Shown here: positions 18,900 to 25,701 of the stretch, one piece after another
How positions within the stretch are numbered: position 1 is the stretch's first letter
Layout: every line of letters starts with the position of its first letter
From: UBA1413 sp037447215
Lineage (GTDB): Bacteria > Bacteroidota > Bacteroidia > Bacteroidales > Prolixibacteraceae
Assembly (NCBI GenBank): GCA_037447215.1
Contig: JBBIHB010000003.1
Coordinates: 1-64,000, forward strand
Reading direction: 5' to 3'
DNA length: 64,000 nucleotides
Made by a program: the position numbers and the translations under genes
Notes under the pieces: generated by a model
The model's input: only the letters and a program-made list of their open reading frames with translations
Databases searched by the model: none
What the model was told of the DNA's origin: nothing

Positions 18900-19418
18900 T
18901 TCACTGCATTCAACCGGAGTATCCTGCAATGTCAGGTTACTGTTATTGTAGCCGGTTTTATTCCCCTTTTTCAAGACTTGCGTCTATTCATCGGAAAAAT
19001 CCACCCCGATTCATCCGGTCTGACCTGTTACAGTCAGACTTTCTGAATGTCCGCTGGATGTCACATCAGAAATTGCTTCCCAATGATCGACCTTCCCGGA
19101 CGAAGCGCCTTTCAGACAATCGTACGGTTTGCATTGCTGCACCCCTTCGATTGTAAAACGTTTCGGGCTTGCACCCTAATTAGTTTCCGGAAAGTTTTCA
19201 GGAACCGGAGTTCCTTAAATTATCTTTCTGCCGTTAGACTCAACCTTCCAAAGAACACCTTTAGGTGGCTGGCGTTCGACGGATACATCGGTGTTGCCCT
19301 TTGTTTTCCGGCTTCGGCTCTTCCGATAATCAGGTTTCCCTGCCTGATCTGATTTTCAGCCCACTTAAGTTCTGCTTCTCTGATCCTTATCTTCTGAGCT
19401 GCTTTTTATCGCTCACCT
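18861..19418 (-). ncRNA. large structured RNA, copy A (unidentified family)
   Basis: About 558 nt, no protein gene. Transcription should begin at AGGTGAGCGATAAAA (19418 down to 19404), seven or eight bases after a TATATTTG -7 box, and end at a stem-loop with a T-rich tail near 18861. It is paralogous to copy B over its full length; the strongest shared blocks are 19404-19418, 19238-19271, 19096-19109 and 18931-18955. Hairpins seen in both copies with different sequence include AGGAAC-TCCG-GTTCCT (19200-19215), CACC-TAAA-GGTG (19256-19267), and ACAATCG/CGATTGT (19116-19122 with 19148-19154), and a GTCCG/CGGAC long-range pair (19049-19053 with 19097-19101). An AGAC-GCAA-GTCT GNRA hairpin is specific to this copy. 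The features of RNase P, 6S, SRP RNA, tmRNA and group II introns were looked for and not found. Function unknown. Confidence 0.8.
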
Positions 19419-19425
19419 GATATTA

Positions 19426-19457
19426 CAAATATACAACATTAATACCTTCTTGTCAAG
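19426..19457 (-). promoter_or_regulatory. promoter of RNA copy A
   Basis: On the minus strand: CTTG (19457-19454), 20-nt spacer, TATATTTG (19433-19426). This fits the Bacteroidota -33/-7 consensus, and the spacer length equals that of copy B. The predicted start is near 19418. Confidence 0.85.
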
Positions 19458-19533
19458 TTTTTGACGTTATATAATGTTAACGTTTTTTCAACGTATCTTA
19501 TCAACAATTGTTGATAAGAATAGGCTTATGCAA

Positions 19534-19567
19534 ACAAAAACGGGAGCTACTTTTAAGGTAACTCCCG
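19534..19567 (-). terminator. intrinsic terminator of RNA copy B
   Basis: Minus strand: perfect 10-bp stem CGGGAGTTAC/GTAGCTCCCG (one G-U) with loop CTTAAAA, followed by TTTTTGTTT. Confidence 0.92.
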
Positions 19568-20087
19568 TTTCACTGTTCAAGCCGAAACTTGCTCAGCGTC
19601 AGGCTACTGTTATTGTGGCCGGCTCTTTCATTTTCCTCATGGTTTTCACCGGTCGGAACGAGATGTTGCCCTATTACTTCTGACAAAACTTGTTACAGAT
19701 TTGCCATCTGTATGTCCGCTCGATTTTTCATTTGAAATTGCTCTCTCCTGAATAATCTTACCGGACGAAGCACCATCGGACATTCGTGCGGGTAGCATTG
19801 CTACTTCCCTCCGATTGTGAAAATGTTAATGACTTGCGACATTTTCATTTCCGGGAAATTTCGTTAGCTGAACCGAAGTTCAGCAACAATTTTCCCTCCT
19901 TAAAGCTCAACCTTCCAAAAAACACCTTTCGGTGGCTGGTGGTGACGGTTACCGTTGGTATTACCCTCTGTTGGCCGGCTCCGGATCTTCCAGCAAGCGG
20001 ATTTTCATCCGTACGATCAGATTGCATGCCCACTTAAGCGCCGCTGGTCTTTTCCTTGCGTTCATATCTGCCTTTTATCGCTCACCT
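19534..20087 (-). ncRNA. large structured RNA, copy B (unidentified family)
   Basis: About 555 nt, paralogous to copy A and transcribed ahead of it in the same direction. It begins with the same AGGTGAGCGATAAAA (20087 down to 20073). Paired elements keep pairing while changing sequence: GCTGAAC-TTCG-GTTCAGC (19867-19884, a UUCG-capped stem where copy A has UCCG), CACC-GAAA-GGTG (19923-19934), ATCGGA/TCCGAT (19775-19780 with 19810-19815), CGGAT-GAAA-ATCCG in the 5' part, ACAGAT/ATCTGT and the GTCCG/CGGAC long-range pair (19714-19718 with 19762-19766). The 25-nt block at 19598-19622 differs from copy A at only two positions. It ends in a textbook intrinsic terminator. Short open frames over this region on either strand overlap the conserved helices and lack start signals. 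Confidence 0.8.
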
Positions 20088-20094
20088 GATGAAA

Positions 20095-20126
20095 CAAAGA
20101 TAATTGCTGAAATATTTACCAGCAAA
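20095..20126 (-). promoter_or_regulatory. promoter of RNA copy B
   Basis: On the minus strand: TTTG (20126-20123), 20-nt spacer, TATCTTTG (20102-20095), a near-perfect Bacteroidota promoter. Predicted start near 20087. Confidence 0.9.
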
Positions 20127-20211
20127 TTTTTTTTATTGAAGTAATACACCTTTTACAAACCTGACTTTTCAACAAATGTTAATAAACCTGACAGAATTTT
20201 GGGAAAATATT

Positions 20212-20219
20212 TAACTTTG
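20212..20219 (+). promoter_or_regulatory. -7 element TAACTTTG of the sialidase-like gene
   Basis: Fits TAnnTTTG and lies 15 nt before the ATG at 20235, which places transcription start downstream of the in-frame ATG at 20199 and supports the later start. No good -33 box at normal spacing. Confidence 0.55.
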
Positions 20220-20234
20220 ATTAAAAACAATACT

Positions 20235-21284
20235 ATGAATGTTTTTAGGGTTTTAATCTATTGCATGTTTATAATCAATCTATTATCTTGTGCAACCGTG
20301 GAAAATTATCGCTGGATAATTGAAAAACAGGATTTTATTTATTCTGATGATAATAAACCAACACCGGAATGTCATGCATCGACAATTGAGTTTGCCAATA
20401 ACCGGATATGGGCTGCATGGTTTGGTGGTATGCATGAACGCCATCCGAATGTTGGCATCTGGATATCGCATAACCAAAATGGTATTTGGAGCCAACCGGT
20501 AGAGATAGCTAACGGATATATCACTGAAAGTGAAATATATCCGCTCTGGAATCCGGTTTTATGGAATTATAACGATAAGAAGTTTTTTCTTTTTTATAAG
20601 ATGGGGCCTTCACCATCAACATGGTGGGGGATGTACCTGGTTTCATCCGATGGTGGTACTACCTGGTCTGATCCCGTCCGAATACCCGATCCTTTTGTAG
20701 GGCCAATAAAAAACAAGCCTATTTTATTGAAAGACGGCAAACTTCTTTCTCCTTCGAGTAGTGAACATGACGTATGGCGAACCCATTTTGAGTTGTTTGA
20801 TCCGGAAACCGAAACGTGGGATCATTTTTCCGAACCCATTATGCAAGGTGATTATTCGTCTATTCAACCAACGATTTTGGAACATAAGGATGGCAGAATG
20901 CAAGCCCTGACACGAACCAAAGAGGGTGTTATGGGAGAAACCTGGTCATCCGATAATGGTTTGTCATGGACAAAAATCGAAGCTGGAACATTGCCCAACA
21001 ACAATTCGGGTTTCGATGGGGTAACCCTTACCGATGGAAATTTCATATTGGTTTACAACCCCACAGGAAAATCAGAAGAACATTGGGGAGGCGCCCGTTA
21101 CCCATTGGTTGTCAGTACATCAAACGACGGAAAGGAATGGGAAAAAATTGTTACCCTTGAGCAAGGACCGGGAGAGTTCTCTTATCCTGCTGTGATTCAA
21201 TCTCCAGATGGGAAGATACATATTACCTATACCCACAACCGGCATAAAGTAGCTTATGTGGTATTGAAAAAGGAAAAGGTTTAA
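20235..21284 (+). CDS. sialidase/neuraminidase-like BNR-repeat lipoprotein
   Basis: A 349-residue exported protein with a lipobox (hydrophobic MNVFRVLIYCMFIINLLSC, Cys at residue 19). The mature part is a six-bladed propeller of the BNR_2 type: Asp-box motifs SSDGGTTW (about residue 137), SSDNGLSW (about 239) and SNDGKEW (about 296). Enzymes of this group release sialic acid or act on related glycans, but many Bacteroidota members have other or unknown glycosidase roles; a complete sialidase Arg triad could not be assigned by eye. It stands alone, divergent from RNA copy B. Confidence 0.8.
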   Translation: MNVFRVLIYCMFIINLLSCATVENYRWIIEKQDFIYSDDNKPTPECHASTIEFANNRIWAAWFGGMHERHPNVGIWISHNQNGIWSQPVEIANGYITESEIYPLWNPVLWNYNDKKFFLFYKMGPSPSTWWGMYLVSSDGGTTWSDPVRIPDPFVGPIKNKPILLKDGKLLSPSSSEHDVWRTHFELFDPETETWDHFSEPIMQGDYSSIQPTILEHKDGRMQALTRTKEGVMGETWSSDNGLSWTKIEAGTLPNNNSGFDGVTLTDGNFILVYNPTGKSEEHWGGARYPLVVSTSNDGKEWEKIVTLEQGPGEFSYPAVIQSPDGKIHITYTHNRHKVAYVVLKKEKV

Positions 21285-21414
21285 TGGCAGGTTTCCATTG
21301 GTTATTTTTACAATAGTATGGTTAACTGTTTTCCTATTTTCTTATCCATCACGACAATTTATTATTTGAATACATTATTATAATTTTATCTCCTTAAAGC
21401 AATAGAGACAGTTT

Positions 21415-22035
21415 GTGAAATCGGGGATAGAATATATCAATAACCAACCTTATATCCGGGAAACCATACGGATAAAAAACATGATTTGTGATTGTTGCCT
21501 GATTTTGGTGAAAAACTTATTGGAATCCAATCAGATATGTGTGGAAGAAATTAAACCTGGTGAAGCCACAATTTTATACAACAACGAAAAATTAAACCCC
21601 GAAAAGATTAATCAGATTCTGTCAACGGTAGGATTAGGTATCATCAAAAATCGTGAACAACTTTTGATTGATCAGATTAAACAGGCCGTGTTTGACTTGA
21701 TACACCGCATGAACAATGTGAATTCTATTGTTCAGAAATCAGATTATCTGGTTGAGAAGATGGGCATCAGTTATCAGCAACTTTCAAAAATTTTTTCTAA
21801 ATACCACGAAATAACCCTCGAAAAATATATTATTCTGAATAAAATTGAAAGAATTAAGGAACTAATCGACCAGGGTGAGTTTTCCTTGACTGAGATTGCA
21901 TATATGATGGATTACAGTAGCGTACAATATCTTTCAAACCAATTTAAGAAATATTCAGGTTACACAGTGTCGGACTATAAATCTGGAGTAGGTAAAAAGT
22001 TGTCAATTAACAAGATAGGAGAAGTTAAAAGCTGA
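21415..22035 (+). CDS. HMA-like domain fused to AraC-type helix-turn-helix regulator
   Basis: About 206 residues from a GTG start. Residues about 18-80 look like a heavy-metal-associated (HMA) ferredoxin-like fold with a CDCC in the metal-loop position (IKNMICDCCLILV), and residues about 100-195 form an AraC/XylS DNA-binding domain: MGISYQQLSKIFSKYHEITLEKYIILNKIER (first helix-turn-helix region; quoted in parts), then SLTEIAYMMDYSSVQYLSNQFKKYSG. HMA-AraC fusions of this size are a recurrent Bacteroidota family, probably metal- or thiol-responsive. It lies 183 nt upstream of the PqqD operon in the same direction and is a candidate regulator of it (inference). The GTG is uncertain; a later ATG at 21481 would cut into the HMA domain. 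Confidence 0.8.
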   Translation: MKSGIEYINNQPYIRETIRIKNMICDCCLILVKNLLESNQICVEEIKPGEATILYNNEKLNPEKINQILSTVGLGIIKNREQLLIDQIKQAVFDLIHRMNNVNSIVQKSDYLVEKMGISYQQLSKIFSKYHEITLEKYIILNKIERIKELIDQGEFSLTEIAYMMDYSSVQYLSNQFKKYSGYTVSDYKSGVGKKLSINKIGEVKS

Positions 22036-22166
22036 GCCTTTGGCAAATTTTAATAATTAATAATTGCATTTAGTTGGATTATATGCCAAAATATCACCAT
22101 TACAAAATTTCATACATCTTTTACTATTATTCATAACAAAATCATGAAAACATCATCGTTAATTTA

Positions 22167-22195
22167 TTGTATCCATTCATGGATAAATATATTTG
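22167..22195 (+). promoter_or_regulatory. promoter of the PqqD/ATP-grasp operon
   Basis: TTG (22167-22169), 18-nt spacer, TATATTTG (22188-22195), about 24 nt before the first ATG. Good match to the Bacteroidota consensus. Confidence 0.75.
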
Positions 22196-22218
22196 TTGAA
22201 TGATTAAAAATTTGGGAA

Positions 22219-22470
22219 ATGAAGATTAAGCCAACTATTGCCATCAACGACAACGGTTTTCTTTTCGATCCGAATACCGGCGATTCCTACACCACCAATC
22301 CGGTTGCAAGGGAAATCATTTTTATGATGAAGCAGAATATTTCAAATCATGACATTCAGGCAAAAATCCTTGACCGGTATGATGTGGATGAGGTTACCCT
22401 TGAGAAAAACATGATTGATTTTACGGCCATGCTTCGTTATTATAACCTTTGTGAAGAAAATCAAAAATGA
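22219..22470 (+). CDS. PqqD-like peptide-chaperone protein
   Basis: An 83-residue protein with the PqqD (RiPP recognition element-like) layout: a beta-hairpin GFLFDPNTGDSYTTN at residues 13-27, then VAREIIFMM, a helical part with YDVDEVTLEKNMIDFTAML. PqqD-family domains bind leader peptides of ribosomally made natural products, but many stand-alone PqqD-like proteins accompany other ligases. It opens a seven-gene operon and overlaps the ATP-grasp gene by ATGA. No radical-SAM gene and no clear precursor peptide gene is next to it. Confidence 0.8.
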   Translation: MKIKPTIAINDNGFLFDPNTGDSYTTNPVAREIIFMMKQNISNHDIQAKILDRYDVDEVTLEKNMIDFTAMLRYYNLCEENQK

Positions 22471-23525
22471 GTATCAGAAATGTAAATATTGCTATTACCG
22501 GTTTGAACAATACCGATAATCCGGGACCGGGTGTACCGGTTATCCGGGGCATTAGGGAATCAAAAGATTTGAAGGCCAGGGTTATTGGGTTATGTTACGA
22601 AAACCTTGAGCCTGGCATTTATATGCCCGGAATTGCCGATCGTACCTATATGATCCCATATCCATCGGCCGGGACAAAAGTATTTCTGAACCGGATCATG
22701 GAAATACATGAAAGGGAAAAGATTGATCTGATTATTCCCAATCTCGATGCAGAGTTATATACCTTTATTAAATCGGAAAAGTTATTGGAACAGCAGGGTA
22801 TCCGTACATTTTTGCCCACTCTGGAGCAACTCGAAGAACGCAGTAAGGCTAACCTACCATTATTTGGAAAAAAGTACGGTGTACAGGTCCCCGATTCGGT
22901 CGAAATATCCAGTCTGAATGACATCCAGAGTTTACGCGATAAATTCGATTATCCGTTGCTGGTTAAGGGTAAATTTTATGATGCTTACCTGGCTTACAAT
23001 CCAGATCAAGTAATCACCCATTTCAATAAGATCGCTTCAAAATGGGGGTTGCCGGTCATCGTGCAGGAGTTTATAAAAGGAACCGAAGTAAACGTGGTTG
23101 CCCTTGGCGATGGTAAAGGTCGCACGGTTGCTGCAGTTTCGATGCGCAAGCAATACATTACAGATAAAGGAAAAGCATGGGGCGGAATAACCATTGATGA
23201 CGATAAAATGATGGAAATTACCCGGAATATTATTGCCAAAACCCGATGGAAAGGGGGAATGGAACTTGAAATGATCAAAACAAACCAATCGGAATATTTT
23301 CTTATCGAAATCAATCCAAGGATACCGGCCTGGGTTTATCTGGCCGTAGGAGCGGGACAGAACATCCCCGAAGCTATGGTTAAATTGGCTTTGGGCATTG
23401 AGGTTGAATCGTTAACCAGTTACCATGTAGGGAAAATGTTTATCCGATACTCATGGGATATGCTTGGCGACATCAGCCAGTTTGAAAAAATTTCGATGGA
23501 AGGAGAATTCCAATCTGTACTGTAA
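22467..23525 (+). CDS. ATP-grasp ligase (CarB/PylC-like)
   Basis: A 352-residue ATP-grasp enzyme joining a carboxylate to an amine or thiol through an acyl-phosphate. The N-terminal Rossmann-like preATP-grasp part (residues 1-110) is of the carbamoyl-phosphate-synthase/PylC sort: NIAITGLNNTDNPGPG and DLIIPNLDAELYTF. The ATP-binding part shows YPLLVKGKFYDAY, VIVQEFIKGTEVNV (about residues 194-207) and the metal-binding FLIEINPRIPAW (about 273-284, ExNxR). It is not of the RimK type used for graspetides. Overlap with the PqqD gene by 4 nt suggests the two act together. Substrate unknown. Confidence 0.85.
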   Translation: MSIRNVNIAITGLNNTDNPGPGVPVIRGIRESKDLKARVIGLCYENLEPGIYMPGIADRTYMIPYPSAGTKVFLNRIMEIHEREKIDLIIPNLDAELYTFIKSEKLLEQQGIRTFLPTLEQLEERSKANLPLFGKKYGVQVPDSVEISSLNDIQSLRDKFDYPLLVKGKFYDAYLAYNPDQVITHFNKIASKWGLPVIVQEFIKGTEVNVVALGDGKGRTVAAVSMRKQYITDKGKAWGGITIDDDKMMEITRNIIAKTRWKGGMELEMIKTNQSEYFLIEINPRIPAWVYLAVGAGQNIPEAMVKLALGIEVESLTSYHVGKMFIRYSWDMLGDISQFEKISMEGEFQSVL

Positions 23526-23545
23526 TAACATTCAAATCATCTAAA

Positions 23546-24328
23546 ATGAAAGCGAAACTTTTCTTATCCATCTTAGCTGTTATAATCATTATTAGGATGG
23601 CCGCCGCACAGTTTGCACTTGAAAAAGTATATGACCATTCGTTATCTGTTACCAGATTAAATGCAACAGAACACAAATATTTTCTGATGGATGTGGCTAA
23701 AGCGGAATGCAGGATATATAACCTTGACCATACACTGTACAAAACTATTCCCATTTCGTTACCTGCCGATTACTATCTGTATGACATTAAGTTTGTAACA
23801 CAGAACCTCTTTAATGCCGATAGCAGCATTGAACTCTGGTATTCGGCTTATAACTGGGTGACTGTGGGGAACGAGGGTTATTATCGGTACTCATCGAAGA
23901 TAATCAACGAAAAGGGAAATGTGCTTGCCAATATCGACAATGGCGTGTATGCCAATATTCTCAAAAGTGGCGATGATCAATATAAGTTGTCAGTATATGC
24001 TTACGATAACTCATACTGGCCAGGTTCAGTAAAAACGTATATTTTCTCAATACCAGGAACACAAACTGCGGCCTTTCATGTTGTGGCCAGGCTTTCCGAT
24101 CCTTACCCGAATCCTGTAGCTGAGGTTTTAAACATACCTGTTCCCACTGGTGAAAATATGGGTAAGCTTCAGGTATTTTCTCCGGCCGGACAACTGATAA
24201 GCGAAGTTGAGCTTTCAGGAAAACCCATATTCAGGCTGAATACCTCGGGATGGTTACCGGGAACTTATACCTATAGGATACTCGGTAGGAACATTGTCTC
24301 GGAGAGTAAAAAATTTGTTGTTCATTGA
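23546..24328 (+). CDS. secreted protein with type IX secretion C-terminal tail
   Basis: A 260-residue protein with a signal peptide (hydrophobic residues 5-20, ending AAAQ). The C-terminal 75 residues are a Por secretion tail: DPYPNPVAEVLNIP, VFSPAGQLISEV and LPGTYTYRILGRNIVSESKKFVVH (quoted in parts), so it should be exported through the type IX system and anchored or released. The middle (about 20-185), with many Tyr and Asp, has no recognised domain. It lies between the ATP-grasp and PLP-enzyme genes with gaps of 20 and 23 nt, so it is part of the operon. It may be the pathway's surface component or binding protein. Confidence 0.8.
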   Translation: MKAKLFLSILAVIIIIRMAAAQFALEKVYDHSLSVTRLNATEHKYFLMDVAKAECRIYNLDHTLYKTIPISLPADYYLYDIKFVTQNLFNADSSIELWYSAYNWVTVGNEGYYRYSSKIINEKGNVLANIDNGVYANILKSGDDQYKLSVYAYDNSYWPGSVKTYIFSIPGTQTAAFHVVARLSDPYPNPVAEVLNIPVPTGENMGKLQVFSPAGQLISEVELSGKPIFRLNTSGWLPGTYTYRILGRNIVSESKKFVVH

Positions 24329-24351
24329 TAACCTTTAACAGTTCAGAAAAA

Positions 24352-25698
24352 ATGGAAAAACTGAAATATGAACGGCCGGTTATTAACCGGATATTGAGTG
24401 GACTTCCCGATAAGTTCGGGGCAAAATTCAACATCGAATCCAAAACTGAAATAGAGGGTTTTAAGGTAAAAGAATTGATGGAGCAATATGGTTCGCCCTT
24501 GTATGTCCTATCTGAAATTACCATCAGAAATAGTTATCGGGAGATGTTACAGGCATTTTCGACCCGATATCCGAAAGTACAGATGGCGTGGTCGTACAAA
24601 ACCAATTACCTGGATGCAGTATGCAGGATTTATCATCAGGAAGGTTCGTGGGCTGAAGTTGTATCATGGTTTGAGTATGAGAAAGCCATTGCCAACGGGG
24701 TTGATCCGAAGAAAATAATATTTAACGGACCTCACAAATCGGCCAATGAGCTCAAACTATCCATAATGAATGGATCGTTAATCCACATTGATCATTTCGA
24801 CGAACTCTACCTTATTGTTCAATTAACCAAAGAGTTGCCTGAAAAGGCAAAGGTTGCCATACGAATAAATATGGATACCGGAATCTATCCTCAATGGGAG
24901 CGTTTTGGCTTTAATTACGAGAATGGTGAAGCATGGAATGCTATAAACCGGATTATGAACAGTGAAAATATGGAACTGATCGGGTTGCACACCCATATCG
25001 GAACCTACATAATGAGTACTGCGGCCTATTCAGTGGCAACAGCAAAACTGGCTGACCTTGCGGTACGCACCGAAAGGAAATTCAGCCACAAAATAAAATA
25101 TATTGATATGGGAGGTGGATTTGCAACAAAAAATACACTGAAAGGAGCCTATTTGCCAGGCTCCGATACTTGCCCCCAGTTCGACGATTATGCCGAAGCA
25201 ATTACTGGCACACTGCTCAATTCCGAAATCAGGCCTGAGGATATGCCACTTCTTATTCTTGAAACAGGGCGCGCATTGATAGATGATGCAGGGTACCTGC
25301 TTGGCAGGGTCGTAGCCAACAAGAGAATGGCAAGCGGACGTCGGGCAATGATAATAGATATTGGTGTAAACCACTTGTTTACATCATTCTGGTACGAACA
25401 TACAATCCTTCCTGGAGTGCCTGTAAATGCCGATTTGGAAGATACACAGATTTGCGGACCTTTGTGCATGAATATCGATGTAATCAGGCAAGCTGTACGT
25501 TTCCCCTCTCTCCAACCCGGCAATCCGGTGGTAATTGAGCGAATAGGAGCTTACAACATGACACAATGGTTGCAATTTATAACATACAGGCCACGTGTTG
25601 TATTGATAGGAAGTGATGGTGATACTTATGTGATCAGGGAAAGCGAAAATTTGGATACTTTTAAGTCCGTAGAAAAAGTTCCTGATTTTTTAAAGTAA
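24352..25698 (+). CDS. group IV PLP-dependent decarboxylase (diaminopimelate/ornithine-decarboxylase fold)
   Basis: A 448-residue fold-III PLP enzyme. The Schiff-base lysine lies in AWSYKTNYLDAV (about residue 83), the glycine loop is DMGGGF (about 250), the phosphate/Arg motif is ETGRALIDDAG (about 304-314), and the partner-subunit cysteine motif is CGPLCMNID (about 367-375). Relatives decarboxylate meso-diaminopimelate, lysine, arginine or ornithine; a few use the same chemistry on unusual amino acids. lysA proper usually lies with other lysine genes, whereas this copy sits among transport and export genes, so a specialised role is likely. The ATG at 24352 was preferred to a TTG 27 nt earlier. 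The next gene starts 3 nt after its stop. Confidence 0.88.
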   Translation: MEKLKYERPVINRILSGLPDKFGAKFNIESKTEIEGFKVKELMEQYGSPLYVLSEITIRNSYREMLQAFSTRYPKVQMAWSYKTNYLDAVCRIYHQEGSWAEVVSWFEYEKAIANGVDPKKIIFNGPHKSANELKLSIMNGSLIHIDHFDELYLIVQLTKELPEKAKVAIRINMDTGIYPQWERFGFNYENGEAWNAINRIMNSENMELIGLHTHIGTYIMSTAAYSVATAKLADLAVRTERKFSHKIKYIDMGGGFATKNTLKGAYLPGSDTCPQFDDYAEAITGTLLNSEIRPEDMPLLILETGRALIDDAGYLLGRVVANKRMASGRRAMIIDIGVNHLFTSFWYEHTILPGVPVNADLEDTQICGPLCMNIDVIRQAVRFPSLQPGNPVVIERIGAYNMTQWLQFITYRPRVVLIGSDGDTYVIRESENLDTFKSVEKVPDFLK

Positions 25699-25701
25699 TT
25701 A

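Noticed and set aside
18861..20087. Group II intron, RNase P RNA, HEARO/omega RNA as identity of the twin RNAs
   Set aside because: The GUGAG-like start is shared by chance: no domain V-like hairpin and no reverse transcriptase; no RNase P consensus GAGGAAAGUCC; no IscB/TnpB gene nearby. Only reading by eye, so Rfam should decide.
18929..20144. Several 60-100 residue open frames across the twin-RNA region, mostly on the plus strand
   Set aside because: They overlap conserved helices, have no start signals or codon bias, and are not conserved as proteins between the two copies; the RNA reading explains the region better.
22036..22218. Possible RiPP precursor peptides of 16-19 codons (from 22083 and 22144) before the PqqD gene
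   Set aside because: They lie upstream of or across the predicted promoter, have no ribosome-binding site and no core-peptide-like features.
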